Below, piece by piece: positions 34,847 through 43,332 of a DNA stretch of 64,000 nucleotides (position 1 is its first letter; each line of letters starts with the position of its first letter). The position numbers and the translations under genes are program-made. Below the pieces are notes generated by a model. That model ran no database searches and was not told the origin of the DNA. It was given only the letters and a program-made list of their open reading frames with translations. The stretch lies in the NCBI GenBank assembly GCA_902776035.1, contig CACYOO010000004.1, positions 62,001-126,000 of the forward strand. The letters are read 5' to 3'. Source of the stretch: an uncultured bacterium. GTDB taxonomy: Bacteria; Cyanobacteriota; Vampirovibrionia; Gastranaerophilales; Gastranaerophilaceae.

Positions 34847-35539
34847 ATGGGAGTAGGGCTTATTATAAATAAATTTTTTTCTGCAATATTATTATTGTTT
34901 ATTTGTGTATGCATGAATTATGTACTTTTTTTGCAAGTAAAAGGATTACCTGTGCAAGCTCAAGAAAGTAGTGCAAACAGTGAAATGCCTGTGGTATACT
35001 TTCTCGGTAAAAAATACTTACTGAGATATGCAAATACGATAAGAAATGATGTAAGTATAAACGGATTTTTAAATATACTAACGATAAACAAGAAATCTTC
35101 TAGAAACAGTAATGATTTTATTGAATTGTTTCAGGTTGATGACAATTTTGATGAATATTACAATATTGAATACGAAAAATCTATTTTATTTTCTTTAGGA
35201 ATAAATAATAATATGGAAAAATATTATTTTAATGATTTCGGATTAAGTCAACAAAAATTTATATTAACTAATAAAAAAGAACATGGAGTTTATATAATTT
35301 CATATTTAACACCTTCTGATGACGGTAGTTATACGGAGTATAATGTTTATAAATATATATGTAGCAATGGATTTTATGGTATAAAATATTCAAGAAAATA
35401 TTATAGAAATAATGATTTTAAATCGCAAAAATTAAGGTCAGAGTTATATAGTATTGTAAAGGATGATATATACTATACAAGTATTATAAAAAAACTCCCA
35501 ATACCTCAAATGTACAATGAAAAATATGGAAGTTTATAG
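34847..35539 (+). CDS. Hypothetical exported or membrane-anchored protein
   Basis: A 230-residue protein with an N-terminal hydrophobic segment (about 8-32) followed by a VQAQES region that could be a signal cleavage site. The rest is polar, Tyr/Asn/Lys-rich and looks beta-structured. No recognised domain. A TATAAT lies at 34822-34827, giving a short leader; there is no convincing Shine-Dalgarno. It precedes dapB by about 120 bases and may be a separate unit. Confidence 0.5.
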   Translation: MGVGLIINKFFSAILLLFICVCMNYVLFLQVKGLPVQAQESSANSEMPVVYFLGKKYLLRYANTIRNDVSINGFLNILTINKKSSRNSNDFIELFQVDDNFDEYYNIEYEKSILFSLGINNNMEKYYFNDFGLSQQKFILTNKKEHGVYIISYLTPSDDGSYTEYNVYKYICSNGFYGIKYSRKYYRNNDFKSQKLRSELYSIVKDDIYYTSIIKKLPIPQMYNEKYGSL

Positions 35540-35657
35540 TTTCTATTTTTTTATACCTAAAAATCGTAGGTTTTTAAAAGATTTACTTATTTACGTCATA
35601 CAATTGAAATAATTTATATTTTTTGTGGTAAAATCATATATACAAAGGAGTTTGGAT

Positions 35658-36404
35658 ATGATAAAAACTGCAGTTTGCGGAGCAAACGGAAAAGTTGGCA
35701 AAGAGGTTGTTGAGGCGGTTCAATTAGCAGAAGATACGGAACTTGTTGCAAAAATTGATATAAACAATGGTGAATATGTATCTGTAAAAGATGCTTTAGA
35801 ACATACAAAAATTGATGTTGTTGTTGATTTTACACAGCCAAAAGCTATTTTTGAAAATGCAAAATATTGCCTGAATAATGGTATAAATATTGTTATAGGA
35901 ACAACCGGCTTAAGTGAGGAACAATTAGCAGAATTAAAAGATTTATCACAAAAGAACAAAATAAGTTGTTTTGTTGCACCAAATTTTTCAACAGGTGCTG
36001 TTTTGATGATGAAATTTGCTCGTGAGGCAGCAAAATATTTTGATAATGCAGAAATAATTGAAATGCATCATAATCAAAAAAAAGATGCACCGTCAGGTAC
36101 AGCAATTAAAACAGCAAAAATGATTGCTGAAACAAATAAGTTATATACTAACGGTAACTGTGATGAAATAGAAACTGTAGACGGTGCAAGAGGAGCAGAA
36201 AGTTTTGGGAATGTACATATACATTCTGTAAGGATGCCCGGCTTTTCAGCTTCACAGGAAGTTCTGTTTGGTTCTGACGGACAAACCCTTTCAATCAGGC
36301 ATGATACTTCAAATAGAAAATGTTATATGCAAGGTGTTATGCTTGCGTTAAGATATGCATATAACCATAAAGAATTTGTTTACGGATTAGATAATATTTT
36401 ATAA
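35658..36404 (+). CDS. dapB: 4-hydroxy-tetrahydrodipicolinate reductase
   Basis: A 248-residue NAD(P)H-dependent enzyme of lysine and meso-diaminopimelate synthesis. It has the nucleotide-binding CGANGKVGKEV, GTTGLSEEQ, APNFSTGAV and the active-site EMHHNQKKDAPSGTA. The start is the ATG at 35658 with AAAGGAG seven bases upstream, not a GTG 33 bases earlier. It heads a six-gene plus-strand run (dapB-asd-rfaE2-lpxD-lpxC-fabZ), linking peptidoglycan precursor and lipid A synthesis. Confidence 0.93.
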   Translation: MIKTAVCGANGKVGKEVVEAVQLAEDTELVAKIDINNGEYVSVKDALEHTKIDVVVDFTQPKAIFENAKYCLNNGINIVIGTTGLSEEQLAELKDLSQKNKISCFVAPNFSTGAVLMMKFAREAAKYFDNAEIIEMHHNQKKDAPSGTAIKTAKMIAETNKLYTNGNCDEIETVDGARGAESFGNVHIHSVRMPGFSASQEVLFGSDGQTLSIRHDTSNRKCYMQGVMLALRYAYNHKEFVYGLDNIL

Positions 36405-36412
36405 GAGGAAAA

Positions 36413-37435
36413 ATGATGAAAAAACCAAATATAGCAGTTTTAGGTGCAACAGGTGTTGTAGGAAGACATATATTAGAAATTATGCAAAATATGCATATTG
36501 AATATGAAAATTTAAAGCTCCTTTCGAGTGTAAAAAGTGCAGGAACAAAAATGACAGTTAACGGTCGGGAATATACTCTTGAAGAAGCAAAACCGGAATC
36601 TTTCGATGATGTAAATATAGTTTTAGCATCGGCAGGAGCAAGTACGAGTAAATTATTTGCCCCTGAAATTGTAAAACGTGGCGGAGTTTTGATAGATAAT
36701 TCAAGTGCATTTAGAATGGAAAAAGATGTTCCGCTTGTTATTGTCGGAATGAATGATGAAGATTTAAAAAATCATAAAGGTATTATTTCAAACCCTAATT
36801 GTTCTACTTCTCAACTTATATTAGCATTAAAACCATTACATGAACTAGCTAAAATAAAAAGAATGATAGTAACAACTTATCAATCGGTTAGCGGAGCAGG
36901 TCTTGCTGCGATAAACGAATTAAAAGAAAATACAAAAGCCAAATTGGAAAATAAAGATTTTACTCCTGTAAAATTTGTTCAGCCAATTGCTTTTAATGTA
37001 ATTCCTCAAATAGACAGCTTTACAGAAAACGGATATACAAAAGAGGAAATGAAAGTAGTAAACGAAACAAAAAAAATTATGCATCTTGATTCGGATGTTC
37101 AAATTTCTTGTACTGCTGCAAGAGTTCCTGTTTTTGTAAGTCATTCGGAAGCTGTTGATGTGGAATTTGTTGAAAATATATCTGTAGTTGAAGCAAGAAA
37201 TGCACTTTCTAACAGTTTTGGAGTTACAGTAGTTGACGATATTGATAATATGAAATTCCCAACAGCAATTCAGGCAGAAGGTAAAGATCCTGTGTACGTT
37301 GGAAGAATAAGACAAAATCTTGCATTTGGAAATAAAGGTTTATCTTTCTGGTGCGTAGGAGATAATTTAAGAATAGGAGCTGCTTTAAATACGGTTAGAA
37401 TTTGTAAACGTGTAACAGAAATGGAATTATTCTAA
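36413..37435 (+). CDS. asd: Aspartate-semialdehyde dehydrogenase
   Basis: A 340-residue enzyme that reduces aspartyl phosphate to the semialdehyde, the branch point to lysine/DAP, threonine and methionine. Rossmann motif AVLGATGVVGRHIL; active-site cysteine in SNPNCSTSQ; SVSGAGLAAI; C-terminal FWCVGDNLRIGAALNTV. It sits 8 bases after dapB; the start could be 36413 or the adjacent ATG at 36416. Its stop overlaps the next ATG (TAATG). Confidence 0.93.
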   Translation: MMKKPNIAVLGATGVVGRHILEIMQNMHIEYENLKLLSSVKSAGTKMTVNGREYTLEEAKPESFDDVNIVLASAGASTSKLFAPEIVKRGGVLIDNSSAFRMEKDVPLVIVGMNDEDLKNHKGIISNPNCSTSQLILALKPLHELAKIKRMIVTTYQSVSGAGLAAINELKENTKAKLENKDFTPVKFVQPIAFNVIPQIDSFTENGYTKEEMKVVNETKKIMHLDSDVQISCTAARVPVFVSHSEAVDVEFVENISVVEARNALSNSFGVTVVDDIDNMKFPTAIQAEGKDPVYVGRIRQNLAFGNKGLSFWCVGDNLRIGAALNTVRICKRVTEMELF

Positions 37436-37929
37436 TGGGTGAACTTTTAACGGCTGAAAATGCCGCAGAAAAAATTAAAGAACTTCAATCAAAAAACAAA
37501 ATAATTGTAACAACAAACGGTTGTTATGATATTTTACATGTAGGGCATGTAAGATATTTACAAAAATCAAAAAGTTATGGTGATTATTTGTTTGTAATGC
37601 TTAATTCTGACAGTTCCGTAAAAATTAATAAAGGAGAAAGCCGTCCGATTAACAATGAAAATGATAGAGCAGAAATTTTATGTGCTTTATCTTGTGTTGA
37701 TTATGTGGTATTATTTAATGAAAAATCACCATATATGTTGTTAGATATGTTAAAACCAAATATTCACACAAAAGGTGCAGATTATAATCTTAACACATTG
37801 CCCGATGAAGAAAAAAATGTTATTCTTAAAAACAAGATTGATGTAAAATTCATAGAATTTATAGAAGGTAAATCTACTACAAGCACAATTGAAAAAATAG
37901 AAAAGTTAAAAAAGGAGAAAACGGAATGA
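37435..37929 (+). CDS. rfaE2: D-glycero-beta-D-manno-heptose 1-phosphate adenylyltransferase-like (RfaE2)
   Basis: A 164-residue cytidylyltransferase-fold protein matching the C-terminal half of HldE (RfaE domain II). Motifs: TNGCYDILHVGHVRYL (HxGH nucleotide-binding), VMLNSDSSV, RAEILCALSCVDYVV and HTKGADYN. It would activate heptose for LPS inner core. The kinase half (RfaE1) is not in the window. It overlaps asd by one base and lpxD by four, so it is tightly coupled in the operon. Confidence 0.88.
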   Translation: MGELLTAENAAEKIKELQSKNKIIVTTNGCYDILHVGHVRYLQKSKSYGDYLFVMLNSDSSVKINKGESRPINNENDRAEILCALSCVDYVVLFNEKSPYMLLDMLKPNIHTKGADYNLNTLPDEEKNVILKNKIDVKFIEFIEGKSTTSTIEKIEKLKKEKTE

Positions 37930-39023
37930 AGAAATTTTCAGTAGAAGAAATTTCACAAATAGTAGGCGGAATGCTTACAAAAGCTCAGGATGCAGAAATA
38001 ACAATGATTGCTCCGCCTTTGTTGTGTGATGAAAATATGCTTGCACTCGCTTTAGGTGAAGAAGAAATAAATAATCTTGCAAAAACTAAAGCAAAGGCAG
38101 CACTTGTTCCGTTAGGTGTAAATATAGACGGTATGACTACAATTGAGGTTGAAAGACCTCGCCTTGCAATGATGAAATTGTTAACTTTATTTTATGAAGA
38201 ACCACGTGTAAATGACGGTTATCATCCTACAGCAGTTATTCATCCGGAAGCACAAGTTGCAGAAAATGCTCAAATCGGTGCAAATGTAGTTATATCTAAA
38301 GGTGCTGTAATAGGTGAACATACAAAGATTTTACCTAATTCATATATTGGTAATAATGCAAAAATAGGTAATAACTGTTTCTTCCATGCAGGTGTAAATA
38401 TTGGAGATAGAGTTGTTGTCGGTAATGATTGTATCTTACATCATGGTGTTTCTTTAGGTGCAGATGGCTTCAGTTTTGTAACAGAAAATCCTAATAATAT
38501 TGAACAGGCAAGAAAAGACGGTGGTGAAATAAAAGAAGAAAATACAGAACAAAAGATTTTTAAAATACCTTCTTTAGGTTCAGTTGTAGTAGGTAATAAT
38601 GTAGAAATTGGTGCTAATACGACAATAGACAGAGGTACAATTGAAAATACGACAATTGGCGACAATACAAAAATTGATGATCTTGTTATGATTGGTCATA
38701 ATTGCAGAATTGGACAAGGTTGCATGATAGTATCTCAAGTAGGTATTGCAGGAAGCTGCGTGATAGGGGATAGAGTTGTCATTGCAGGTCAAGCCGGTTT
38801 AGCTGATCATATTCATATAGGTAACGATAGTATTATTGCCGCAAAAGCAGGTGTTTCAAAATCATTCCCTGAAAAATCTATTGTAGTAGGTATTCCTGCT
38901 GTTCCTAGAAAAGAATTTATTAAACAGTTAAAAACAATGAAAGATGCAGGCGATTTGATTGCAAACTTTAAAAAGTATGAACCGTTACTTAGAAGCTTTT
39001 TAGAAGATTCGGAAGAAAATTAA
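37926..39023 (+). CDS. lpxD: UDP-3-O-acylglucosamine N-acyltransferase (LpxD)
   Basis: A 365-residue left-handed beta-helix acyltransferase of lipid A synthesis. An N-terminal domain (about 1-100) is followed by hexapeptide repeats (VIHPEAQVAENAQIGANVVI and onward), the catalytic His region HHGVSLGADGF, and a C-terminal helix. A loop of about 20 residues (PNNIEQARKDGGEIKEENTE) after GFSFVTE is somewhat long. It overlaps rfaE2 by ATGA and is 4 bases from lpxC. Confidence 0.93.
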   Translation: MKKFSVEEISQIVGGMLTKAQDAEITMIAPPLLCDENMLALALGEEEINNLAKTKAKAALVPLGVNIDGMTTIEVERPRLAMMKLLTLFYEEPRVNDGYHPTAVIHPEAQVAENAQIGANVVISKGAVIGEHTKILPNSYIGNNAKIGNNCFFHAGVNIGDRVVVGNDCILHHGVSLGADGFSFVTENPNNIEQARKDGGEIKEENTEQKIFKIPSLGSVVVGNNVEIGANTTIDRGTIENTTIGDNTKIDDLVMIGHNCRIGQGCMIVSQVGIAGSCVIGDRVVIAGQAGLADHIHIGNDSIIAAKAGVSKSFPEKSIVVGIPAVPRKEFIKQLKTMKDAGDLIANFKKYEPLLRSFLEDSEEN

Positions 39024-39027
39024 AATT

Positions 39028-39846
39028 ATGGGAACATTAAAAAAAGAACTTACAATAAAAGGTAATGGCTTGATGAAAAATCAAGAATGTACTGTTGTAA
39101 TAAAACCTTCAACTTCAGGTAAAATAAAATTTTATCTTGGTGATGATGATATAAATTTTGTTGTGGCTGATGCTGATAATATCACATCAACTACTCATTG
39201 TGTTTGTATTGGTATAAACGGTAAAGAGATAATGCTTATTGAACATTTCATGGCTGCATGTGCATTTTGTCAAATTGATTCAATAGATGTTTTCTTATCT
39301 GCACCTGAAATGCCAATTTTAGACGGAAGTTCTTTAGAATGGGTAAAAGCATTCAAAAAAACAGGTATAGAAAAGAATAAACCTATTAAGTATACAGTTC
39401 TTGAGCCGGTTTATTATTTAAATGGAAAGACACATGCTGTTATAGTTCCTGATGATGATTTGTATATTTCGTATGGAGTAAATTATGACCATGCTGATTA
39501 TAAACAACGCTGGGCAAGTTTCGATAATAAAAAACAAAATGAAATAATAGAGGCAAGAACATTTGGATTTTTGCATGATTTGAAAAAATTTCAATTTTTC
39601 GGATATGCTAAAGGCGTTACTCAGGAAAATACTGTAGGGTTTACGGATGATGGCGGATATACAACAAAATTAAGAAGCGATAGAGAACCTATTAAACATA
39701 AAATATTAGATATAATAGGTGATTTATATTTGACAGGTGTTAATCCGCTCGATTTAAAAGCTCAAATAATAGTAAAAGAAGCAGGACATGCTGTTCATGT
39801 AAAACTTGCGAAAAAATTAAAATCAAAGTTAATTAAATGTGAATAA
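39028..39846 (+). CDS. lpxC: UDP-3-O-acyl-N-acetylglucosamine deacetylase (LpxC)
   Basis: A 272-residue zinc enzyme for the committed step of lipid A synthesis. Zinc and catalytic residues are visible in LIEHFMAA (Glu/His), KHKILDIIGDLYL (His and Asp) and AGHAVHVKL (His). Substrate loop FGFLHDLKKFQFFGYAKG is present. Length is typical of the short, cyanobacterial-like forms. No Shine-Dalgarno is visible; translation probably depends on the close upstream lpxD stop. Confidence 0.92.
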   Translation: MGTLKKELTIKGNGLMKNQECTVVIKPSTSGKIKFYLGDDDINFVVADADNITSTTHCVCIGINGKEIMLIEHFMAACAFCQIDSIDVFLSAPEMPILDGSSLEWVKAFKKTGIEKNKPIKYTVLEPVYYLNGKTHAVIVPDDDLYISYGVNYDHADYKQRWASFDNKKQNEIIEARTFGFLHDLKKFQFFGYAKGVTQENTVGFTDDGGYTTKLRSDREPIKHKILDIIGDLYLTGVNPLDLKAQIIVKEAGHAVHVKLAKKLKSKLIKCE

Positions 39847-39857
39847 GGAGAGTTTAG

Positions 39858-40316
39858 ATGACTGAAAATTTCCAAGATGAAAAGAAAATTTTAAGCTATG
39901 ATGCAATGGATATTTTAAAATTAATTCCGCACAGATATCCGTTTTTACTCGTTGATAGAATTACTGAATGTGTTCCGGGTGAATATGCAATAGGTTATAA
40001 AAATTTAACCTGGAATGAACCGTTCTTTCAAGGTCATTTCCCTGAAAACCCTATAATGCCGGGAGTTTTACAGGTTGAAGCAATGGCTCAATGCTCTGCT
40101 CCTCTATTGCTTTCTATGGAAAAATTTCAAGGTAAATTAGCACTTTTTGCAGCAATGGATAATGTAAGATTTAAAGGTATTGTTCGTCCCGGTGATAGAC
40201 TAGATATGAGAATTGAATTATTAAAGTTAAAAGGTGTTATAGGAAAATCTCACGGTGTTGGCATGGTAGATGGAAAGATTGTCGTAGAAGCAGATATGAC
40301 AGTTTGCATGAAATAA
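39858..40316 (+). CDS. fabZ: 3-hydroxyacyl-ACP dehydratase (FabZ)
   Basis: A 152-residue hot-dog-fold enzyme of fatty acid elongation. Catalytic motif QGHFPENPIMPGVLQVEAMAQ split around residues 54-74 carries the His and Glu; LIPHRYPFLLVDRI precedes it. It competes with LpxA for hydroxyacyl-ACP, and its position after lpxC is the order known from cyanobacteria. AAGGAGAG is upstream. It is the last clear gene of the operon. Confidence 0.95.
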   Translation: MTENFQDEKKILSYDAMDILKLIPHRYPFLLVDRITECVPGEYAIGYKNLTWNEPFFQGHFPENPIMPGVLQVEAMAQCSAPLLLSMEKFQGKLALFAAMDNVRFKGIVRPGDRLDMRIELLKLKGVIGKSHGVGMVDGKIVVEADMTVCMK

Positions 40317-40418
40317 TTATTATTGTAAACAAATGTAAATATTTTTAGCCATGCTGAAATCGAGAATAAAAAAAATACTTTATTATAATGTAGAATGTTA
40401 AGCGTGATGGAGGTCGAT

Positions 40419-40649
40419 ATGGACCAAAACAATCCAAATACTCATTTTGGTTCTCTTATTAGAGCTCATAAAGATGACTTTGAGTTTATCGGCAGAAAAG
40501 ATAGACGTATGAGATTTAATAATGCGAAAGATCCTATATATTATGTTTTCGACGTAGTTGAAAACAGACCTCTACAAGCTATTGCAAAGGATTTTGTTAA
40601 AGATTCATTTTCAGAAATAGCTAATTTTATTTCTAAAGCTGTAAGGTAA
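40419..40649 (+). CDS. Hypothetical 76-residue protein
   Basis: A small soluble protein (MDQNNPNTHFGSLIRAHKDD; later FVKDSFSEIANFISKAVR) without known domain. The start at 40419 has GGAGGT close upstream; an alternative ATG at 40395 lies 5 bases after a TATAAT (40384-40389) and could serve a leaderless transcript, adding 8 residues. It ends 3 bases from a convergent coiled-coil gene. Confidence 0.5.
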   Translation: MDQNNPNTHFGSLIRAHKDDFEFIGRKDRRMRFNNAKDPIYYVFDVVENRPLQAIAKDFVKDSFSEIANFISKAVR

Positions 40650-40652
40650 TTT

Positions 40653-41333
40653 TTATTGAACTATATTTAAAATATTACCTTTATTATTTGGTAAAGCTGT
40701 TTTTTGTTTCTTTTTGTTTTCAAATGACTCTACATTATGGGTAATTTTAGCGTGTATAAAATTTGCTTTATTGACATAAGATGTTAATTTTTCGTATCTT
40801 CCTGTCATTCCGCCAAAAGGAATACGTAAGCTTATTAGTTCGTCTACACTTTTATTTATATCAGTCAGTTTTCTTAGTGATTGCTGCATTTCAAATATGA
40901 AATGCATTCGTTTTGATATAATGGGAAGTATATAATTTAGTATTTTATTTTTGATTTTAGATAAAAATGGCTCTTTTCCATTTTTATTAAGTCGAAACAT
41001 ATTTGAAATAATACTTGTTATTTTTGACATTATTCCTATATTATAGTATTTTTCGTTTAAAATTTTAATTTCTTTTTCTATTACATCCTTTTTATTTTCC
41101 AATAAGCTTAATCTTGAAAAATCATCAATATTTTTTGCTGTTTTTATTTCATCTTTTATGATTTGTAGGTTGTTTTCAAGTGTATTTAAGCGATATTCAA
41201 GTTTTAGCATATTATTATCAAGTTTTAAATATGCTCTGTCTTCAAGTATTGTTGTATCATAACCATCTATTAAAAATGGGCTTGTTGCCTGTTTTAATTT
41301 TTCATTATCAAACGGATTAGAATTATTTTTCAT
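40653..41333 (-). CDS. Hypothetical coiled-coil protein
   Basis: A 226-residue Lys/Asn/Ile-rich protein. Residues 50-100 form a heptad-like coiled coil (LEYRLNTLENNLQIIKDEIK), residues 105-150 contain a moderately hydrophobic helix near ILNYILPIISKRM, and the tail is Asn/Lys-rich. No signal peptide and no recognised domain. It is a single gene, convergent with the 76-residue gene. Confidence 0.45.
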   Translation of the reverse strand: MKNNSNPFDNEKLKQATSPFLIDGYDTTILEDRAYLKLDNNMLKLEYRLNTLENNLQIIKDEIKTAKNIDDFSRLSLLENKKDVIEKEIKILNEKYYNIGIMSKITSIISNMFRLNKNGKEPFLSKIKNKILNYILPIISKRMHFIFEMQQSLRKLTDINKSVDELISLRIPFGGMTGRYEKLTSYVNKANFIHAKITHNVESFENKKKQKTALPNNKGNILNIVQ

Positions 41334-41345
41334 AATTTCATTATT

Positions 41346-41390
41346 AATAAAAATCCTCTTTTTAGTACCACTAAAAAGAGGATTTTTATT
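41346..41390. terminator. Strong bidirectional hairpin terminator
   Basis: A perfect 21-bp stem (41346-41366 against 41370-41390) with a 3-base loop, with A- and T-runs in its arms. It lies just past the glucan phosphorylase-like gene (minus strand) and upstream of the coiled-coil gene. Confidence 0.92.
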
Positions 41391-41411
41391 ATCTGAATTT
41401 AAAAATATTAA

Positions 41412-43100
41412 TTACTTAATATTAGCGAAAGTCCAAGCATCAAAAGTAGGACGTGTTAAGTTAACATCTGATTTGTCTTTTCCTGCACCTTCTGTATCGT
41501 GAGCTATTGAACGATATAATCTGTTATAGTATTCAATAACCATTCTGTCAGAATTGAAGTATGCTTCAGATGTTCTTACAGCTTGACGCATTAATCTGCC
41601 CCATTCTTCTTTATTATGATAATAAGTAGGAACGATTTCTTTTTCGATAATATTCATCATGTATTCATGGTCTTTCCAATGACGTTCTTCCCAAGGAATT
41701 TCATCATCCAATCCCTCATACTCAATTGTATAACCGTTTATTCCATTGAAAGTACCTTCAACTGTCCAACCGTCATAAGTAGACAAGTGTAATGCACCGT
41801 TTGCATTCGCACTCATTCCTGAAGTACCGGATGCTTCAAATGGTCTTAAAGGTGTATTCAACCAAATATCTGAACCACGTTTTAACATTCCGCTCAATTG
41901 CAATTCATATCCAGGTAGTACAACAACATTTTTCATTGTATGAGAACGATTTAATAATTTATTAAACATTTCTCTGCCCATTGTATCATCCGGATGGAAT
42001 TTACCTGCAAAAATTAATTGTAACTTATCTGCTTCTAACAAACGCATAATTCTATCTTTGTCCATCAATATTAACCAAGCACGTTTGTAATCCGCAAATC
42101 TTCTTGCCCAAGTAATAGTCAATACATCAGGATTAAATCTCTTACCTGCTTTATTAGCTATATATTTGAACAATTCAGCTTTCATATCGTGTTTTGCTTT
42201 TAATAATTCGTCAAAAGATTTTTGACCGTTAACACGTTTATCTTGCCAATAATGAAGGTTTACTGCATTTGTTATGGCTCTGATAGGGCATCTTCCATCA
42301 ACCCAATCCCACATCTTGTTTGCAACAAGACCGTGTAATTGTGATACTGCATTTGCAATTCTACTCATTCTCAAAGCTGCAACTGTTAATGAGAAGTTTT
42401 CTCCGCCTAGTTCTATAGCTCTTTCTCTTGAAGCACCTGCAAAGAAACCACCTTCCATTAGTGTATCTACCCAGTGTACTTCGTTTCCTGCTGCTACAGG
42501 AGTATGTGTTGTAAATACAAGATGTTTTTTAACTTCTTCCAAATCACCTTTGTATTGTCTTAATAATTCAAATGCTGCAGGAAGTGCATGACCTTCATTC
42601 ATGTGAACTACGTCAAATTTAAAGCGCATTGCTTGTAATATTTTTATACCGCCTACACCTAATATTGTTTCTTGAGCAATTCTTATCTTTTCATTTCCAT
42701 CATACAAGCGGTGAGAAATGCTTCTTGCCCAATCACTGTTTCCGTCAATATCTGTTGTTAAGAAGTATACAGGACAAGAACCAAATAATTCCGGCTCAAC
42801 TCTATATGCTTTTACTTTTACTCTTTCGCCAAATGTATCAACGTCAACTTGTACGCCTACATCAGTTAGAAAATCATAATATTTTCTTATGTAAGCAACT
42901 TCTACTTGTCCATTGTGATCTATTCGTTGATCATAGTAGCCGTAAGACCATAACATTGTTACACCAACCATTGGCATTTGAAGATATCCTGCCGATAACA
43001 TGTGTGAGCCGGCTAAAAATCCTAAACCACCTGAGTAAGTGCTTAAAGATTGGTCTAATGCAATTTCCATAGACAAATATGCAACTGATGGTAATCCCAT
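41412..43100 (-). CDS. Alpha-glucan phosphorylase-like protein (GT35), PLP lysine missing
   Basis: A 562-residue member of the short GT35 family related to glycogen/maltodextrin phosphorylases. Recognisable stretches: VAYLSMEIALDQSLSTYSGGLGFLAG (residues 6-31, split here), FDVVHMNEGHALPAAFELL, FTTHTPVAAGNE, TWARRFADYKRAWLI, IFAGKFHPDD and WLNTPLRPFEASGTSGM. After that Met the family has Lys, which holds the PLP cofactor; here residue 430 is Ser (GTSGMSANANGAL). Loss of that lysine argues against ordinary phosphorolysis. AGGGGAATTAAGG precedes the ATG. Possible alternatives: a glucan-binding regulator or an altered transferase. Confidence 0.8.
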   Translation of the reverse strand: MGLPSVAYLSMEIALDQSLSTYSGGLGFLAGSHMLSAGYLQMPMVGVTMLWSYGYYDQRIDHNGQVEVAYIRKYYDFLTDVGVQVDVDTFGERVKVKAYRVEPELFGSCPVYFLTTDIDGNSDWARSISHRLYDGNEKIRIAQETILGVGGIKILQAMRFKFDVVHMNEGHALPAAFELLRQYKGDLEEVKKHLVFTTHTPVAAGNEVHWVDTLMEGGFFAGASRERAIELGGENFSLTVAALRMSRIANAVSQLHGLVANKMWDWVDGRCPIRAITNAVNLHYWQDKRVNGQKSFDELLKAKHDMKAELFKYIANKAGKRFNPDVLTITWARRFADYKRAWLILMDKDRIMRLLEADKLQLIFAGKFHPDDTMGREMFNKLLNRSHTMKNVVVLPGYELQLSGMLKRGSDIWLNTPLRPFEASGTSGMSANANGALHLSTYDGWTVEGTFNGINGYTIEYEGLDDEIPWEERHWKDHEYMMNIIEKEIVPTYYHNKEEWGRLMRQAVRTSEAYFNSDRMVIEYYNRLYRSIAHDTEGAGKDKSDVNLTRPTFDAWTFANIK

Positions 43101-43319
43101 AATCCTTAATTCCCCTTTTTCTCTGTGTACTACTATAGATTTTTCTTCAATCTACTCTTTATAGCATATCATAAATTGAATTTATTTTCCATTTTATATT
43201 ATAAATTATTGTATAATTTCCGTTTAGCAAGAAATATCCTATAAAAAGATATTAAGAAATGTTACTTTTTATCACGTTATTTAATTTAAGTATTTTATTG
43301 CGAAAAAATTATTTAATTC

Positions 43320-43332
43320 TATAATCATATAT
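43320..43332 (+). promoter_or_regulatory. -10 box placed for a leaderless start
   Basis: TATAAT (43320-43325) followed by seven bases and the ATG at 43333, with no Shine-Dalgarno. Confidence 0.5.
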
